From Enterobacter cloacae (GTDB lineage Bacteria > Pseudomonadota > Gammaproteobacteria > Enterobacterales > Enterobacteriaceae): a stretch of DNA of 64,000 nt. The DNA is taken from NCBI RefSeq assembly GCF_013375935.1, contig NZ_CP056117.1, forward strand, positions 744,001-808,000. The letters are read 5' to 3'. Positions within the stretch are counted from its first letter, which is position 1. Every line of letters begins with the position of its first letter. Shown in pieces: positions 1 through 13,805 of the stretch. Both the position numbers and the translations under genes were made by a program. A model generated the notes under the pieces. It saw nothing but the letters and a program-made list of their open reading frames with translations, did not search any database and was not told the DNA's origin.

Positions 1-524
1 TGCTGGCCATTGTCCACCCGATTCTGCGCAAGCTGATGGAAGAGTCCGGCGAGACGGTAAATCTCGCGGTGCTGGACCAGAGCGACCATCAGGCGATTAT
101 CATCGACCAGGTGCAGTGCACGCAGCTGATGCGTATGTCCGCGCCGATAGGCGGCAAGCTGCCGATGCACGCCTCCGGGGCGGGAAAAGCGTTTCTCTCG
201 CAGCTGAGCGAAGAGCAGGTGACGGGGCTGCTGCACCGCAAAGGGCTGCACGCCTACACCCACGCCACGCTGGTATCGCCGGTTCATCTGAAGGAAGATT
301 TGGCCCTGACCCGCAAGCGCGGCTATTCCTTTGATGACGAAGAACATGCCCTCGGGCTGCGCTGCCTCGCGTCCTGTATCTTCGACGAGCACCGCGAGCC
401 GTTTGCCGCCATTTCTATCTCCGGCCCCATTTCACGTATGACCGATGACCGGGTAACCGAGCTAGGCGCGCTGGTCATTAAGGCGGCGAAAGAGGTCACG
501 CTGGCGTACGGCGGGATTCGCTAG
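1..524 (+). CDS. iclR: IclR, acetate operon repressor (5' end cut off by window)
   Basis: This is the C-terminal 173 residues of the DNA-binding repressor of the glyoxylate-shunt operon aceBAK. The frame is open from base 3 and ends at TAG (522-524). The visible part is the IclR-type effector-binding domain, with the conserved runs SAPIGGKLPMHASGAGKAFL and FDDEEHALGLRCLA. The N-terminal winged helix-turn-helix lies outside the window. It converges on aceK, as in E. coli, and its probable target is the aceB promoter near 5470-5510. The last codons match the E. coli ending (TLAYGG) closely, so the end is secure. Confidence 0.95.
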   Translation, partial: LAIVHPILRKLMEESGETVNLAVLDQSDHQAIIIDQVQCTQLMRMSAPIGGKLPMHASGAGKAFLSQLSEEQVTGLLHRKGLHAYTHATLVSPVHLKEDLALTRKRGYSFDDEEHALGLRCLASCIFDEHREPFAAISISGPISRMTDDRVTELGALVIKAAKEVTLAYGGIR

Positions 525-545
525 GATTGAGGGCGGTCTGATGTC

Positions 546-618
546 CTCACCCGGGTCCTCTCCCACAGGGAGAGGGAGAAAACATGATGCCCTTACCCTG
601 CGGGAGAGGGAGAAAACC
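546..618. repeat. Palindromic intergenic repeat, two copies (iclR-aceK gap)
   Basis: Two neighbouring copies (546-583 and 590-618) of a GC-rich element with core CCCTCTCCC...GGGAGAGGG followed by AGAAAAC. Each first half can pair with the second to form a hairpin. The same element recurs at five other gaps in the window. The second copy contains the stop codon of aceK (593-595). Confidence 0.85.
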
Positions 619-2332
619 GGACGCAAAACCGCTGCTTGCGGCGGTAAGCGTAGACGTCTTCCACATGTCCGTTTTTAATCCGCGTTTGCAGCCCGCGCCA
701 GTAGCTGGCCCGAAACAGGTCGGCATGCATCTCTTCAAATAACGGTGCAATGCGCGGGTCCGCACATAGCCAGTGGCGAAACTCTTCGGGAAACACATCC
801 CCCGGCGAAACGCTGTACCACGGCTCGGCGGAAAGCTCGTCATCCGGATACCGGGGCGGCGGTATATCGCGGAAATTCACCTCGGTCATATAGCAAATTT
901 CATCGTAATCGTAGAACACAACCCGGCCGTGGCGGGTGACGCCGAAGTTTTTAAATAGCATATCGCCCGGAAAAATATTGGCGGCGGCAAGCTGGCGAAT
1001 CGCGTTGCCGTACTCCTCAATGGCATCACGCAGTGCCTGGCCTTTAGACTGCTCCAGCCAGATATTCAGCGGCACCATGCGGCGCTCTATATAGAGATGG
1101 CTTATCACGATTTTGTCACCAAGATCGGTGATTTTGCCGGAGGCTTCCTGCATTAACAGCGACATAAGCGCCGGGTCGATTTGCTGCTTGTCCAACACAA
1201 AGTTTTCAAACTCCTGGGTATCGGCCATGCGCCCGACGCGATCGTGCTCTTTAACCAGCTGGTAGCAGGCGCGAACGTGGGCTGCGGTCATCTCTTTCTG
1301 CGGGGCGAATGTATCCTTAATCACCTTAAACACCCGGTCAAAGCCCGGGAGCGTGAAGACCAGCATCACCATGCCGCGGATTCCCGGCGCTTCGATAAAC
1401 TGCTCATCGGCCGTCGTGACGTACCGCAGATACTCCCGGTAGCTTTCCGTTTTGGCGTGCTTCTGGCAGCCAATCGCCATATACAGCTCGGCGGTGGTTT
1501 TGCCCGGCAGGATCTCCCGCAGCCACTCCACCAGCGCGGCGGGCAGCGGGGCGTAAACCATAAAGTAGGAGCGGGCGAAGCCAAATACGATACTGGCCTC
1601 GGCGCTGGTGGTCAGGCAGGTATCGACAAACAGTTCGCCCTCGTCGGTACGGTGGATGGGTAACAGAAACGGCACGATGGCTGTTGGCGTAACCAGTTTG
1701 CCGACCAGCCAGGCGGCTTTATTGCGGTAGAATAGCTCGTTGGCCACCTGCAAATGGCTGCGGCTGAGCACCTGCCCGCCGAAGGTTTCGCTGAGATGCG
1801 CATGGATATAGCCGACATCACGGGATTTATTCTCCCAGGGCAGACGCAGCGGCAAATCCGTTAAGATGCGGTGCAGCAGCTTTTCCCATCCGCGGTCGGG
1901 GAAAAAATCTTTCGCCAGCGGGCGCGGAATGGTACGAAAGCGTCGCTCGGGCTGGGAGCTGAAGATAAATAACCGCTCAGGAGATAACGAGCGGTGGTCA
2001 AATAACCGGCAATAGACGGAGTTAAAAAAGCTCTCCGCAATTTCGAAGCGAGGGTAGTCGGGTAACAAATGGGTATAGTGCTCTTTGACGCGCAGTAGAA
2101 ATTCCGCATCAGGACTTTTACCGTCGGTAATACAGCGCAGCTGCTCCACCACCAGACCCACGTGGTGGTCGTAAAGATGGATACGCTGCTTCATGGCCTG
2201 CTGAACCGCATGCCAGTCGGCGTGCTCAAAGCGCTGCTGCGCGCCGGATGTCACTTCAAGAAAACGACCATACTGGGCATCAAAGCCCTGCAAAATGGTT
2301 TGGACAATCAGCAATTCCAGGCCACGCGACAT
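593..2332 (-). CDS. aceK: Isocitrate dehydrogenase kinase/phosphatase
   Basis: AceK phosphorylates and dephosphorylates isocitrate dehydrogenase and so divides isocitrate between the TCA cycle and the glyoxylate shunt. I start at the ATG at 2332 ([14 protein letters not shown]), giving 579 residues, near the E. coli 578. A longer reading from 2398 would translate the palindromic repeat ([11 protein letters not shown]) and is not credible. The kinase nucleotide site is the [24 protein letters not shown] region around residues 315-340, and the metal/catalytic part is [20 protein letters not shown]. It is the last gene of aceBAK, separated from aceA by two repeat copies. Oddly, the last seven residues (FSPSPAG) and the TAA are read from the downstream repeat, so the native C-terminus was probably altered by it. 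Confidence 0.95.
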   Translation of the reverse strand: MSRGLELLIVQTILQGFDAQYGRFLEVTSGAQQRFEHADWHAVQQAMKQRIHLYDHHVGLVVEQLRCITDGKSPDAEFLLRVKEHYTHLLPDYPRFEIAESFFNSVYCRLFDHRSLSPERLFIFSSQPERRFRTIPRPLAKDFFPDRGWEKLLHRILTDLPLRLPWENKSRDVGYIHAHLSETFGGQVLSRSHLQVANELFYRNKAAWLVGKLVTPTAIVPFLLPIHRTDEGELFVDTCLTTSAEASIVFGFARSYFMVYAPLPAALVEWLREILPGKTTAELYMAIGCQKHAKTESYREYLRYVTTADEQFIEAPGIRGMVMLVFTLPGFDRVFKVIKDTFAPQKEMTAAHVRACYQLVKEHDRVGRMADTQEFENFVLDKQQIDPALMSLLMQEASGKITDLGDKIVISHLYIERRMVPLNIWLEQSKGQALRDAIEEYGNAIRQLAAANIFPGDMLFKNFGVTRHGRVVFYDYDEICYMTEVNFRDIPPPRYPDDELSAEPWYSVSPGDVFPEEFRHWLCADPRIAPLFEEMHADLFRASYWRGLQTRIKNGHVEDVYAYRRKQRFCVRFSPSPAG

Positions 2333-2340
2333 AGATTTCC

Positions 2341-2441
2341 CCTCACCCCTCACCCCGGCCCTCTCCCCGGAGGGGAGAGGGAGAAAACAGATCCGCACCA
2401 GACCATCCCCTCTCCCTTTCGGGGGAGGGTTAGGGTGAGGG
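2341..2441. repeat. Palindromic intergenic repeat, two copies (aceA-aceK gap)
   Basis: Two copies of the CCCTCTCCC/GGGAGAGGG element (2341-2388 and 2407-2441), the second in the opposite orientation (ends GGGTTAGGGTGAGGG). They fill the 115-bp gap between aceA and aceK. In E. coli the same gap carries REP-type stem-loops linked to the much lower expression of aceK than aceA. A similar role here is inference. Confidence 0.85.
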
Positions 2442-2447
2442 AAAAAA

Positions 2448-3752
2448 TTAGAACTGCGCTTCTTCAGTTGACCCCGTTAAGGCGGTGACGGAAGAGGTGC
2501 CGCCCTGAATGATAGTGGTCACGTTATCGAAATAGCCCGTCCCGACTTCCTGTTGGTGCGAGACGAAGGTATAGCCCTCTTTACCCGCGGCGAATTCCGG
2601 CTGCTGCACCTTCTCAACATAGTGCTTCATGCCTTCGCCCTGCGCGTAGGCGTGCGCCAGGTCGAACATGTTGAACCACATGCTGTGGATGCCCGCCAGG
2701 GTGATGAACTGGTACTTGTAACCCATATCCGACAGCTGCTGCTGGAAGCTGGCGATGGTGGTATCGTCCAGATTCTTTTGCCAGTTGAAGGATGGCGAGC
2801 AGTTATAGGCCAGCAGCTTGCCCGGATATTTCGCATGAATGGCGTCGGCAAAGCGCTTCGCCAGCGCCAGATCCGGCGTGGAGGTTTCACACCAGACCAG
2901 ATCGGCATACGGCGCATACGCCAGGCCGCGGCTGATCGCCTGTTCGATACCGGCATGGGTGCGGTAGAACCCTTCGCTGGTGCGCTCGCCGGTGATGAAC
3001 TCGCTGTCGTACGGGTCACAGTCAGAGGTGATCAGATCCGCCGCGTCCGCATCGGTACGGGCAATGACCAGCGTTGGCACGCCGAGCACGTCCGCGGCCA
3101 GACGCGCGGCAACCAGCTTCTGAATCGCTTCCTGGGTCGGCACCAGCACTTTCCCGCCCATGTGGCCGCACTTCTTCACCGACGCCAGCTGATCCTCGAA
3201 GTGAACGGCCGCTGCACCAGCCTCAATCATCGATTTCATCAGCTCGAAGGCGTTCAGCACGCCGCCGAAACCGGCTTCCGCATCCGCGACGATCGGCAGG
3301 AAGTAGTCAATAAAGCGCGGATCGTTAGGTTCGATACCCGCGGCCCACTGGATCTGATCCGCACGGCGGAAGGTATTGTTGATCCGATCCACCACCGACG
3401 GTACGGAGTTAGCCGGGTAGAGGGACTGATCCGGGTACATGCTGGAGGCCAGGTTGGCGTCAGCCGCAACCTGCCAGCCGGAGAGATAGATAGCCTCAAT
3501 ACCGGCCTTCGCCTGCTGCAACGCCTGGCCGCCGGTCAGCGCACCGAGGCTGTTGATATAGCCCTTTCTGGCGCCCCCGTGCAGCAGATCCCACATTTTC
3601 GCCGCGCCGTTCTGCGCCAGCGTGCATTCCGGGTTAACCGAGCCGCGTAACTTCACCACTTCCTCTGCGCTATAGGGACGGCGGATGCCTTCCCAGCGCG
3701 GTTGAGTCCACTCTTTCTGTAATTCTTCGATTTGTTGGGTACGGGTTTTCAT
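2448..3752 (-). CDS. aceA: Isocitrate lyase
   Basis: This enzyme cleaves isocitrate to glyoxylate and succinate, the first step of the glyoxylate shunt. I start at ATG 3752 ([15 protein letters not shown]), giving 434 residues, the exact E. coli length. The upstream in-frame ATG (MEHLH...) is not conserved. The catalytic signature KKCGHMGGK, with the active-site Cys near residue 195, is present, as are the metal-binding DAEAGFGG region and the ending TGSTEEAQF. It follows aceB after 31 bp and is co-transcribed leftward with aceB and aceK. Confidence 0.98.
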   Translation of the reverse strand: MKTRTQQIEELQKEWTQPRWEGIRRPYSAEEVVKLRGSVNPECTLAQNGAAKMWDLLHGGARKGYINSLGALTGGQALQQAKAGIEAIYLSGWQVAADANLASSMYPDQSLYPANSVPSVVDRINNTFRRADQIQWAAGIEPNDPRFIDYFLPIVADAEAGFGGVLNAFELMKSMIEAGAAAVHFEDQLASVKKCGHMGGKVLVPTQEAIQKLVAARLAADVLGVPTLVIARTDADAADLITSDCDPYDSEFITGERTSEGFYRTHAGIEQAISRGLAYAPYADLVWCETSTPDLALAKRFADAIHAKYPGKLLAYNCSPSFNWQKNLDDTTIASFQQQLSDMGYKYQFITLAGIHSMWFNMFDLAHAYAQGEGMKHYVEKVQQPEFAAGKEGYTFVSHQQEVGTGYFDNVTTIIQGGTSSVTALTGSTEEAQF

Positions 3753-3783
3753 GTGCAGATGCTCCATATTGTTATGTGGTGAA

Positions 3784-5385
3784 TTACGCCAGGAAGCGGT
3801 AGCCCGGCAGGGTCAGGAAGTCGATTAACTCATCTGACGTGGTGATTTGCTCCATCAGGCGCGCGGCATCGTCAAAGCGACCGCTGCTGAAGCGGTGCTC
3901 GCCCAGCTCGTCCTGGATCACCCGCATCTCTTCGGCCAGCATCTGGCGGAACAGTGCTTTCGTTACCGGCTTGCCGTTGCTGAGCGTTTTTTGATGGTGG
4001 ATCCACTGCCAGATTGAGGTACGTGAAATTTCCGCCGTCGCCGCATCTTCCATCAGGCCGTAGATTGGCACGCAGCCGTTACCGGAAATCCACGCTTCGA
4101 TGTACTGAACGGCGACGCGAATGTTAGCGCGCATTCCCTCTTCCGTTCGTTCACCCGCACACGGTGCCAGCAGGTGTTCTTCAGCGATGGGGGCATCGTC
4201 TTCACGCGTAACAAAAAGCTGGTTTTTATTGTCACCCAGCACGCGGTTGAAAACCTCCATCGCCGTATCGGCCAGGCCCGGGTGAGCGATCCACGTCCCG
4301 TCATGGCCGTTGCGGGCTTCCAGCTCTTTATCGGCTTTCACCTTGTTGAGCACCTGATTGTTACGCTCCGCGTCTTTGCTCGGGATAAAGGCCGCCATGC
4401 CGCCCATCGCAAATGCGCCGCGTTTGTGACAGGTCTTGATCAGCAGGCGCGAGTAAGCGCTGAGGAACGGCTTATCCATAGTGACGACCTGGCGATCCGG
4501 CAGCACCCGATCGGCGTGATTTTTCAGGGTCTTGATATAGCTGAAAATGTAGTCCCAGCGACCGCAGTTCAGGCCCACAATGTGGTCGCGCAGCGCGTGA
4601 AGGATCTCGTGCATCTGGAATACGGCAGGCAGGGTTTCAATCAGCAGCGTGGCCTTAATGGTGCCGCGCGGCAGGTTGAAGCGGTCTTCTGCGTAGCTGA
4701 ACACTTCACTCCACCACGCCGCTTCCTGCCAGGACTGGGTTTTCGGCAGATAGAAATAGGGTCCGCTGCCTTTCGCCAGCAGGTTTTTATGGTTGTGGAA
4801 GAAGTAGAGCGCAAAGTCGAACAGGCTGCCCGGAATCGCTTCTCCGCGCCACGTGACGTGTTTTTCAGGCAAATGCAGACCGCGTACGCGGCAGACCAGC
4901 ACTGCCGGATTAGGTTTGAGCTGGTAAATTTTACCGGCTTCATTGGTATAGCTGATGGTACCGTTTACGGCATCGCGCAGGTTGATCTGCCCTTCGATAA
5001 CTTTCCGCCAGTCCGGCGCGAGGGAGTCTTCGAAGTCCGCCATAAACACTTTGACGTTCGCATTCATGGCGTTGATCACCATCTTACGCTCTACCGGACC
5101 GGTGATCTCGACGCGACGATCCTGTAAATCTTCAGGTATACCGCGGATTTTCCATTCGCCTTGCCTAATGGAAGCGGTTTCCGAAATAAAACCAGGCAAC
5201 TTGCCGTTATCGATTTCCTGCTGTTGATGAATACGTGCCGCCAGCAGCTTGTTGCGCTGCGGGGTAAAGCGGGTCACCAGCTCAGTCAAAAATTCGACGG
5301 CTTCTGTCGTTAAAACGTGTTGTTCCTGCTCGCCGTATGGCTGGGTAAAGGCCAGTTCATCCGCAGTGGTTGCCTGTTGATTCAT
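3784..5385 (-). CDS. aceB: Malate synthase A
   Basis: It condenses glyoxylate with acetyl-CoA to malate, the second step of the glyoxylate shunt. I use the ATG at 5385 ([13 protein letters not shown]), which gives 533 residues, the E. coli length, and follows a good ribosome site (GAGGAGCAGCGTA). The TIM-barrel signature with its catalytic Arg ([12 protein letters not shown]) and the loop with the catalytic Asp ([15 protein letters not shown]) are both intact. It ends TLPGYRFLA, close to the E. coli end. It is the first gene of aceBAK, with the operon promoter about 85-110 bp upstream. Confidence 0.98.
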   Translation of the reverse strand: MNQQATTADELAFTQPYGEQEQHVLTTEAVEFLTELVTRFTPQRNKLLAARIHQQQEIDNGKLPGFISETASIRQGEWKIRGIPEDLQDRRVEITGPVERKMVINAMNANVKVFMADFEDSLAPDWRKVIEGQINLRDAVNGTISYTNEAGKIYQLKPNPAVLVCRVRGLHLPEKHVTWRGEAIPGSLFDFALYFFHNHKNLLAKGSGPYFYLPKTQSWQEAAWWSEVFSYAEDRFNLPRGTIKATLLIETLPAVFQMHEILHALRDHIVGLNCGRWDYIFSYIKTLKNHADRVLPDRQVVTMDKPFLSAYSRLLIKTCHKRGAFAMGGMAAFIPSKDAERNNQVLNKVKADKELEARNGHDGTWIAHPGLADTAMEVFNRVLGDNKNQLFVTREDDAPIAEEHLLAPCAGERTEEGMRANIRVAVQYIEAWISGNGCVPIYGLMEDAATAEISRTSIWQWIHHQKTLSNGKPVTKALFRQMLAEEMRVIQDELGEHRFSSGRFDDAARLMEQITTSDELIDFLTLPGYRFLA

Positions 5386-5468
5386 TACGCTGCTCCTCGT
5401 CAAAGATCCAAATTCACGCTCCCGATGCGAGCGAAAGATCGTTGTGTAGTTTTCGCTCAGCAGAATTA

Positions 5469-5510
5469 AGACTATCTATATTTTTTCCAAAATCAAAAAC
5501 AATTTCCATT
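5469..5510 (-). promoter_or_regulatory. aceBAK promoter with IclR-binding region
   Basis: Read leftward, a -35 element TTGATT (5496-5491) lies 16 bp before a -10 element TAGTCT (5474-5469). Both, and their spacing, match the E. coli aceB promoter as I recall it. The AT-rich sequence TGGAAATTGTTTTTGATT overlaps the -35 and matches the core of the E. coli IclR operator. The position implies repression by blocking RNA polymerase. Confidence 0.75.
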
Positions 5511-5588
5511 TTAATAAAATATTGTAGATAACCTGTTGATTAACATTGAATTAAAATATCATTGCTTGTTGAGCGGTATTTCGGAAAT

Positions 5589-5612
5589 AAAAAAGGCACC
5601 CGAAGGTGCCTG
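5589..5612 (-). terminator. metA intrinsic terminator
   Basis: Read leftward, the hairpin GGCACC-ttcg-GGTGCC (5610-5595) is followed by a run of T. It lies 44 bp past the metA stop codon and upstream of the aceB promoter. Confidence 0.9.
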
Positions 5613-5655
5613 TTTTGAACAGCTGAAACGCTTTAGGATCGTTTAACGCAGAAGA

Positions 5656-6585
5656 TTACTCCAGCGTCGGATTCATGTGGCGCAGATCGTATGGCGTGAT
5701 TTGGTAGACGTAGTAGTTGAGCCAGTTAGTAAACAGTAAATTGCCATGGCTGCGCCAGGTAGCTCTCGGTTTGTTCTGCGGATCGTTTTTTGGGAAATAG
5801 TTGTACGGCACTTCAGGATTAAGGCCCGCTTCGACATCACGGAAATACTCTGACGCGAGGGTGTCCGGATCGTATTCCGGATGGCCAGTCACAAACGCGA
5901 TGCGCTTGTCCCGGCTGGCAAACAGGTAAGCATCGCCCTCTTCCGTTTCGGCCAGGATCTCCAGATCGGTGTAATCGCGGATCAGCTGCGCCGGGAAATC
6001 AGCATAGCGGGAGTGCGGTGCCAGGAAGGAGTCATCGAAACCGCGCGTCAGCAGCGCGTGAGGGTGAATAATGTGGTGTTCATAAACGCCAGAAAGCTTT
6101 TCGGTTCGGGTTTGCTTAGGGATGCCGTAGAGAATATTCAACGCGGCCTGGACTGCCCAGCAGACAAATAGTGTGGACGTGACGTGATCTTTTGCCCACT
6201 CCAGCACCTGCCTGATCTGCGGCCAGTAGGCAACGTCATTAAATTCTACCAGCCCCAGCGGAGCGCCGGTGACGATCAACCCGTCGAAGTTCTCCTCGCG
6301 AATGTCGTCAAAATTACAGTAGAAGTTATTCAGATGCTCAGCAGGCGTATTCCGCGATTCACGCGCGTCAATGCGCAGCAGCTGGATATCAACCTGAAGC
6401 GGAGAGTTCGAAAGCAAACGCAGGAACTGGTTCTCCGTTTCGATCTTCTTTGGCATCAGATTAAGAATCAGTACCTTCAGCGGGCGAATTTCCTGACCTG
6501 TAGCGCGTGAAGCCGTCATCACAAAGACGTTTTCTTCACGTAAGAAATTGACGGCTGGTAGCTCGTCCTGCACCCGAATCGGCAT
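5656..6585 (-). CDS. metA: Homoserine O-succinyltransferase
   Basis: It makes O-succinylhomoserine from homoserine and succinyl-CoA, the first committed step of methionine synthesis. It is 309 residues, the exact E. coli length. The acyl-enzyme Cys is in [14 protein letters not shown] (near 142), and the catalytic His and Glu are in FVTGHPEYD (235/237). The start ATG is preceded by a ribosome site (GTGAGGATTTAAGGTT). It is monocistronic, with its own terminator at 5589-5612 and four Met boxes just upstream. E. coli has yjaA and yjaB between the rRNA operon and metA. They are absent here. Confidence 0.98.
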   Translation of the reverse strand: MPIRVQDELPAVNFLREENVFVMTASRATGQEIRPLKVLILNLMPKKIETENQFLRLLSNSPLQVDIQLLRIDARESRNTPAEHLNNFYCNFDDIREENFDGLIVTGAPLGLVEFNDVAYWPQIRQVLEWAKDHVTSTLFVCWAVQAALNILYGIPKQTRTEKLSGVYEHHIIHPHALLTRGFDDSFLAPHSRYADFPAQLIRDYTDLEILAETEEGDAYLFASRDKRIAFVTGHPEYDPDTLASEYFRDVEAGLNPEVPYNYFPKNDPQNKPRATWRSHGNLLFTNWLNYYVYQITPYDLRHMNPTLE

Positions 6586-6604
6586 AACCTTAAATCCTCA
6601 CAGC

Positions 6605-6636
6605 ATACGTATAAACGTTTAGACATCCAGACAGCT
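6605..6636 (-). promoter_or_regulatory. Four tandem MetJ boxes upstream of metA
   Basis: Read leftward, four contiguous 8-bp boxes (AGCTGTCT, GGATGTCT, AAACGTTT, ATACGTAT) resemble the MetJ consensus AGACGTCT. They end 19 bp before the metA start codon. MetJ with S-adenosylmethionine binds such arrays cooperatively, so metA is very probably under methionine repression. Confidence 0.85.
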
Positions 6637-6752
6637 AACGATAACCAGATTTGGCTGGAATGTCGAGTCTGCAAGCGAAAGGTGAGAAAGTTTCAAGGAG
6701 GGGATGGTGCGGTCTGAAGGCCTCTTTCACAGGAAGAGAGGAAAGCCCAAAG

Positions 6753-6784
6753 CAAAAAACCCCGCACCTTACGGTACGGGGTTC
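6753..6784 (-). terminator. rRNA operon terminator
   Basis: Read leftward from the 5S gene, the hairpin CCCCGTACC-gtaa-GGTGCGGGG is followed by TTTTTTGC. It lies about 10 bp after the 5S 3' end. A second, weaker inverted pair follows at about 6718-6750 (GGCCTC...GAGG). Confidence 0.9.
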
Positions 6785-6793
6785 TTCTAATTG

Positions 6794-6913
6794 ATGCCTG
6801 GCAGTTCCCTACTCTCACATGGGGAGACCCCACACTACCATCGGCGCTACGGCGTTTCACTTCTGAGTTCGGCATGGGGTCAGGTGGGACCACCGCGCTA
6901 AAGCCGCCAGGCA
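6794..6913 (-). rRNA. rrf: 5S ribosomal RNA
   Basis: It is 120 nt, starting TGCCTGGCGGC and ending CTGCCAGGCAT, which pair as the terminal helix. It differs from E. coli near the start (GGCTTTAGCG for GGCCGTAGCG). It is the last gene of the operon, 70 bp after the 23S 3' end. Confidence 0.97.
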
Positions 6914-6983
6914 AATTCTGTTAATCTGTATCAGAGCTGAAATTTGAGTGTCTGTCTCTTCGCCAAAACATCTTCGGCGTTGT

Positions 6984-9889
<2,906 letters not shown>

Positions 9890-10097
9890 TCACAACCCGA
9901 AGATGTTTCTTTCGATTCATCGTCGACTTGCGAAAATTTGAGAGACTCGAACACACATGAGCTGTGTGTCGTTTCAATTTTCAGCTTGATCCAGATTTTT
10001 AAAGAGCAAAACTTCTTAATGCACTCGAAAGTACATTCAGAAGTTCATCATTCATCAGACAATCTGTGTGAGCACTACAAAGGCAGGTTCTTTAAGG
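9890..10097 (-). other. 16S-23S spacer without a tRNA gene
   Basis: This 208-bp transcribed spacer keeps the E. coli-like ends. Next to 16S is the RNase III strand (GTGCTCACACAGATTGTCTG), and next to 23S are the boxA-like GCTCTTTAAAAATC and AAACATCTTCGGGTTGTGAG. Where E. coli rrnE has tRNA-Glu there is only a hairpin, 10010-10024 pairing with 10031-10045 around a 6-nt loop, with one mismatch and one G-U pair. I found no cloverleaf, T-arm motif or CCA end in it. Confidence 0.85.
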
Positions 10098-11639
<1,542 letters not shown>

Positions 11640-11959
11640 AAGTTTGATGCTCGTGAATTAAACTTCGTAATGAATTACGTATGTTCACTCAGAGACTTGG
11701 TATTCATTTTTCGTCTTGCGACGTTAAGAATCCATGTCACTTTGAGTGCCCACACAGATTGTCTGATAAATTGTTAAAGAGCAGTTGCAACGCGACTTTC
11801 GCTCACCGTTGCGAGGTGGCGTATATTACGCTTTCCTCTTTCAGAGTCAACCCGTTATTTCAGGATTTTTTCTCTTCAGCCGACCGGGTAGTTTGTGAAG
11901 TGATTCACATCCGCCGTGTCGATGGAGGCGCATTATAGGGAGTTCTCCGCAGGCCGCAA
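11640..11959 (-). promoter_or_regulatory. rRNA operon leader with P1 and P2 promoters
   Basis: Read leftward, P1 has -35 TTGCGG (11959-11954), 16 bp, and -10 TATAAT (11937-11932), followed by a GC-rich discriminator typical of stringently controlled rRNA promoters. P2 has -35 TTGACT (11850-11845), 16 bp, and -10 TAATAT (11828-11823). The leader then carries the boxA motif TGCTCTTTAACAATTTA (11783-11767) and CAGACAATCTGTGTGGGCAC. The latter pairs with the spacer after 16S to form the RNase III processing stem. Confidence 0.88.
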
Positions 11960-12035
11960 CCGCTAAATGACAGAAAAATGACTGACTGCTGCATTCCCCA
12001 GCAAAACCCCGCCTTATACCCTTTTACGCACAGAG

Positions 12036-12044
12036 TTATCCACA
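12036..12044 (+). promoter_or_regulatory. Consensus DnaA box
   Basis: TTATCCACA is an exact match to the strong DnaA box. It lies between the rRNA P1 promoter (about 77 bp upstream of its -35) and the purH promoter. Whether DnaA binds here is not known from the sequence alone. Confidence 0.5.
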
Positions 12045-12076
12045 GCGCTTCGAAAAAGTGAAAATATGCGAGCGTT

Positions 12077-12092
12077 GCGCAAACGTTTTCGT
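12077..12092 (+). promoter_or_regulatory. PurR operator of purHD
   Basis: GCGCAAACGTTTTCGT closely matches the PUR box (ACGCAAACGTTTTCGT) and abuts a probable -10 element TAAAAT (12093-12098). PurR with hypoxanthine or guanine would therefore repress purHD by blocking the promoter, as in E. coli. Confidence 0.88.
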
Positions 12093-12131
12093 TAAAATGC
12101 TCGCGCCTAACAAGGATGCCCCGTCAGGTGT

Positions 12132-12166
12132 GTTAGATGAGTTTTTCGCGGGAAAATTCATCTAAC
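12132..12166 (+). promoter_or_regulatory. Inverted repeat in the purH 5' leader
   Basis: GTTAGATGA (12132-12140) and TCATCTAAC (12158-12166) form a perfect 9-bp stem with a 17-nt loop, in the leader between the purH promoter and its start codon. It lacks a T-run and is not a standard terminator. Function unknown. Confidence 0.45.
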
Positions 12167-12200
12167 GCTCTCTGTAATCGTGAAATCCAGGGGATTTACC

Positions 12201-13790
12201 ATGCAACAACGTCGTCCAGTCCGCCGCGCTCTGCTCAGTGTTTCTGATAAAGCCGGTATCGTCGAATTCGCTCAGGCACTTTCCGCACGTGGTGTGGAGC
12301 TGCTTTCTACAGGTGGCACCGCGCGCCTGTTAGCAGATAAAGGTCTGCCGGTAACCGAAGTGTCCGACTACACCGGTTTCCCGGAAATGATGGATGGACG
12401 CGTCAAAACCCTGCACCCGAAAGTGCACGGAGGTATTCTTGGCCGTCGCGGTCAGGACGACGGCATTATGGAACAGCATGACATCGCGCCAATCGACATG
12501 GTTGTCGTTAACCTCTATCCATTTGCCCAGACCGTAGCCCGCGAAGGCTGCTCCCTGGAAGATGCGGTTGAGAATATCGACATCGGCGGTCCGACCATGG
12601 TGCGCTCTGCCGCCAAGAACCATAAAGATGTAGCCATTGTGGTGAAGAGCAGCGACTACAACACCATTATTAATGAGATGGACGCCAACGAAGGGTCGCT
12701 GACCCTGGAAACGCGTTTCGACCTCGCCATCAAAGCCTTCGAACACACCGCCGCGTACGACAGCATGATTGCCAACTACTTCGGTAGCCTGGTGCCGGCT
12801 TACCACGGTGAAAGCAAAGATCCTTCCGGCCGCTTCCCGCGCACGCTGAACCTGAACTTCATTAAGAAACAGGATATGCGTTACGGCGAGAACAGCCACC
12901 AGCAGGCTGCCTTCTATATAGAAGAAGAGGTAAAAGAAGCTTCTGTCGCAACCGCTCAGCAGGTTCAGGGCAAAGCGCTCTCCTATAACAACATTGCCGA
13001 CACCGACGCCGCGCTGGAATGCGTGAAGGAATTCAGCGAGCCGGCCTGCGTTATCGTCAAGCACGCCAACCCGTGCGGCGTTGCCGTGAGCACCTCTATC
13101 CTTGACGCTTACGATCGCGCCTACAAAACCGACCCGACCTCCGCGTTTGGCGGCATTATCGCCTTCAACCGCGAGCTGGATGCCGAAACCGCACAGGCCA
13201 TTATCTCCCGCCAGTTTGTTGAAGTGATCATCGCGCCGTCCGCATCAGAAGAAGCGCTGAAAATCACCGCTGCGAAACAGAACGTGCGCGTGCTGGTTTG
13301 CGGCCAGTGGGCAGAACGCGTGCCGGGCCTGGACTTCAAGCGCGTGAACGGCGGCCTGCTGGTTCAGGATCGCGATCTGGGTATGGTGACGGAAGCCGAC
13401 CTGCGCGTGGTGACCAAGCGCCAGCCGACCGAACAGGAGCTGCGTGATGCGCTGTTCTGCTGGAAGGTGGCGAAGTTCGTGAAATCCAACGCCATTGTCT
13501 ACGCGAAAGAGAACATGACCATCGGGATAGGTGCAGGCCAGATGAGCCGCGTTTATTCTGCGAAAATTGCCGGTATCAAAGCAGGTGACGAAGGTCTGGA
13601 AGTGAAAGGCTCCGCCATGGCCTCTGACGCCTTCTTCCCGTTCCGCGACGGCATCGATGCGGCCGCTGCGGTGGGCATCACCTGTGTGATCCAGCCTGGC
13701 GGCTCAATCCGCGACGACGAAGTGATTGCCGCCGCCGACGAACACGGCATCGCGATGATCTTCACCGACATGCGTCACTTCCGCCATTAA
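12201..13790 (+). CDS. purH: AICAR formyltransferase / IMP cyclohydrolase
   Basis: This bifunctional enzyme carries out the last two steps of de novo IMP synthesis. The N-terminal methylglyoxal-synthase-like domain (about 1-150; [21 protein letters not shown]) closes the ring. The C-terminal domain formylates AICAR, with the catalytic Lys-His in [15 protein letters not shown] start at ATG 12201 ([16 protein letters not shown]), giving 529 residues as in E. coli. The start at 12180 is a non-conserved extension. It is first in purHD, with a PurR box upstream, and is divergent from the rRNA operon. Confidence 0.98.
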   Translation: MQQRRPVRRALLSVSDKAGIVEFAQALSARGVELLSTGGTARLLADKGLPVTEVSDYTGFPEMMDGRVKTLHPKVHGGILGRRGQDDGIMEQHDIAPIDMVVVNLYPFAQTVAREGCSLEDAVENIDIGGPTMVRSAAKNHKDVAIVVKSSDYNTIINEMDANEGSLTLETRFDLAIKAFEHTAAYDSMIANYFGSLVPAYHGESKDPSGRFPRTLNLNFIKKQDMRYGENSHQQAAFYIEEEVKEASVATAQQVQGKALSYNNIADTDAALECVKEFSEPACVIVKHANPCGVAVSTSILDAYDRAYKTDPTSAFGGIIAFNRELDAETAQAIISRQFVEVIIAPSASEEALKITAAKQNVRVLVCGQWAERVPGLDFKRVNGGLLVQDRDLGMVTEADLRVVTKRQPTEQELRDALFCWKVAKFVKSNAIVYAKENMTIGIGAGQMSRVYSAKIAGIKAGDEGLEVKGSAMASDAFFPFRDGIDAAAAVGITCVIQPGGSIRDDEVIAAADEHGIAMIFTDMRHFRH

Positions 13791-13805
13791 TTCCCGGAGC
13801 AGAAA

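Noticed and set aside
547..843. 98-codon frame overlapping the aceK 3' end and repeats
   Set aside because: It overlaps aceK in another frame and encodes the repeat ([19 protein letters not shown]).
2333..2398. N-terminal extension of AceK (and similarly of DppB and the LacI-type regulator)
   Set aside because: The extra residues ([15 protein letters not shown]) are translated repeat DNA. The conserved starts lie downstream with sensible lengths.
6693..6914. 73-codon frame running through the 5S gene
   Set aside because: It is read through the 5S RNA and its terminator, so it is not a gene.
9890..10097. A hidden tRNA-Glu or tRNA-Ile/Ala in the 16S-23S spacer
   Set aside because: I compared the spacer with the E. 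coli spacer tRNA sequences on both strands and found no T-arm motif, anticodon stem or CCA end.
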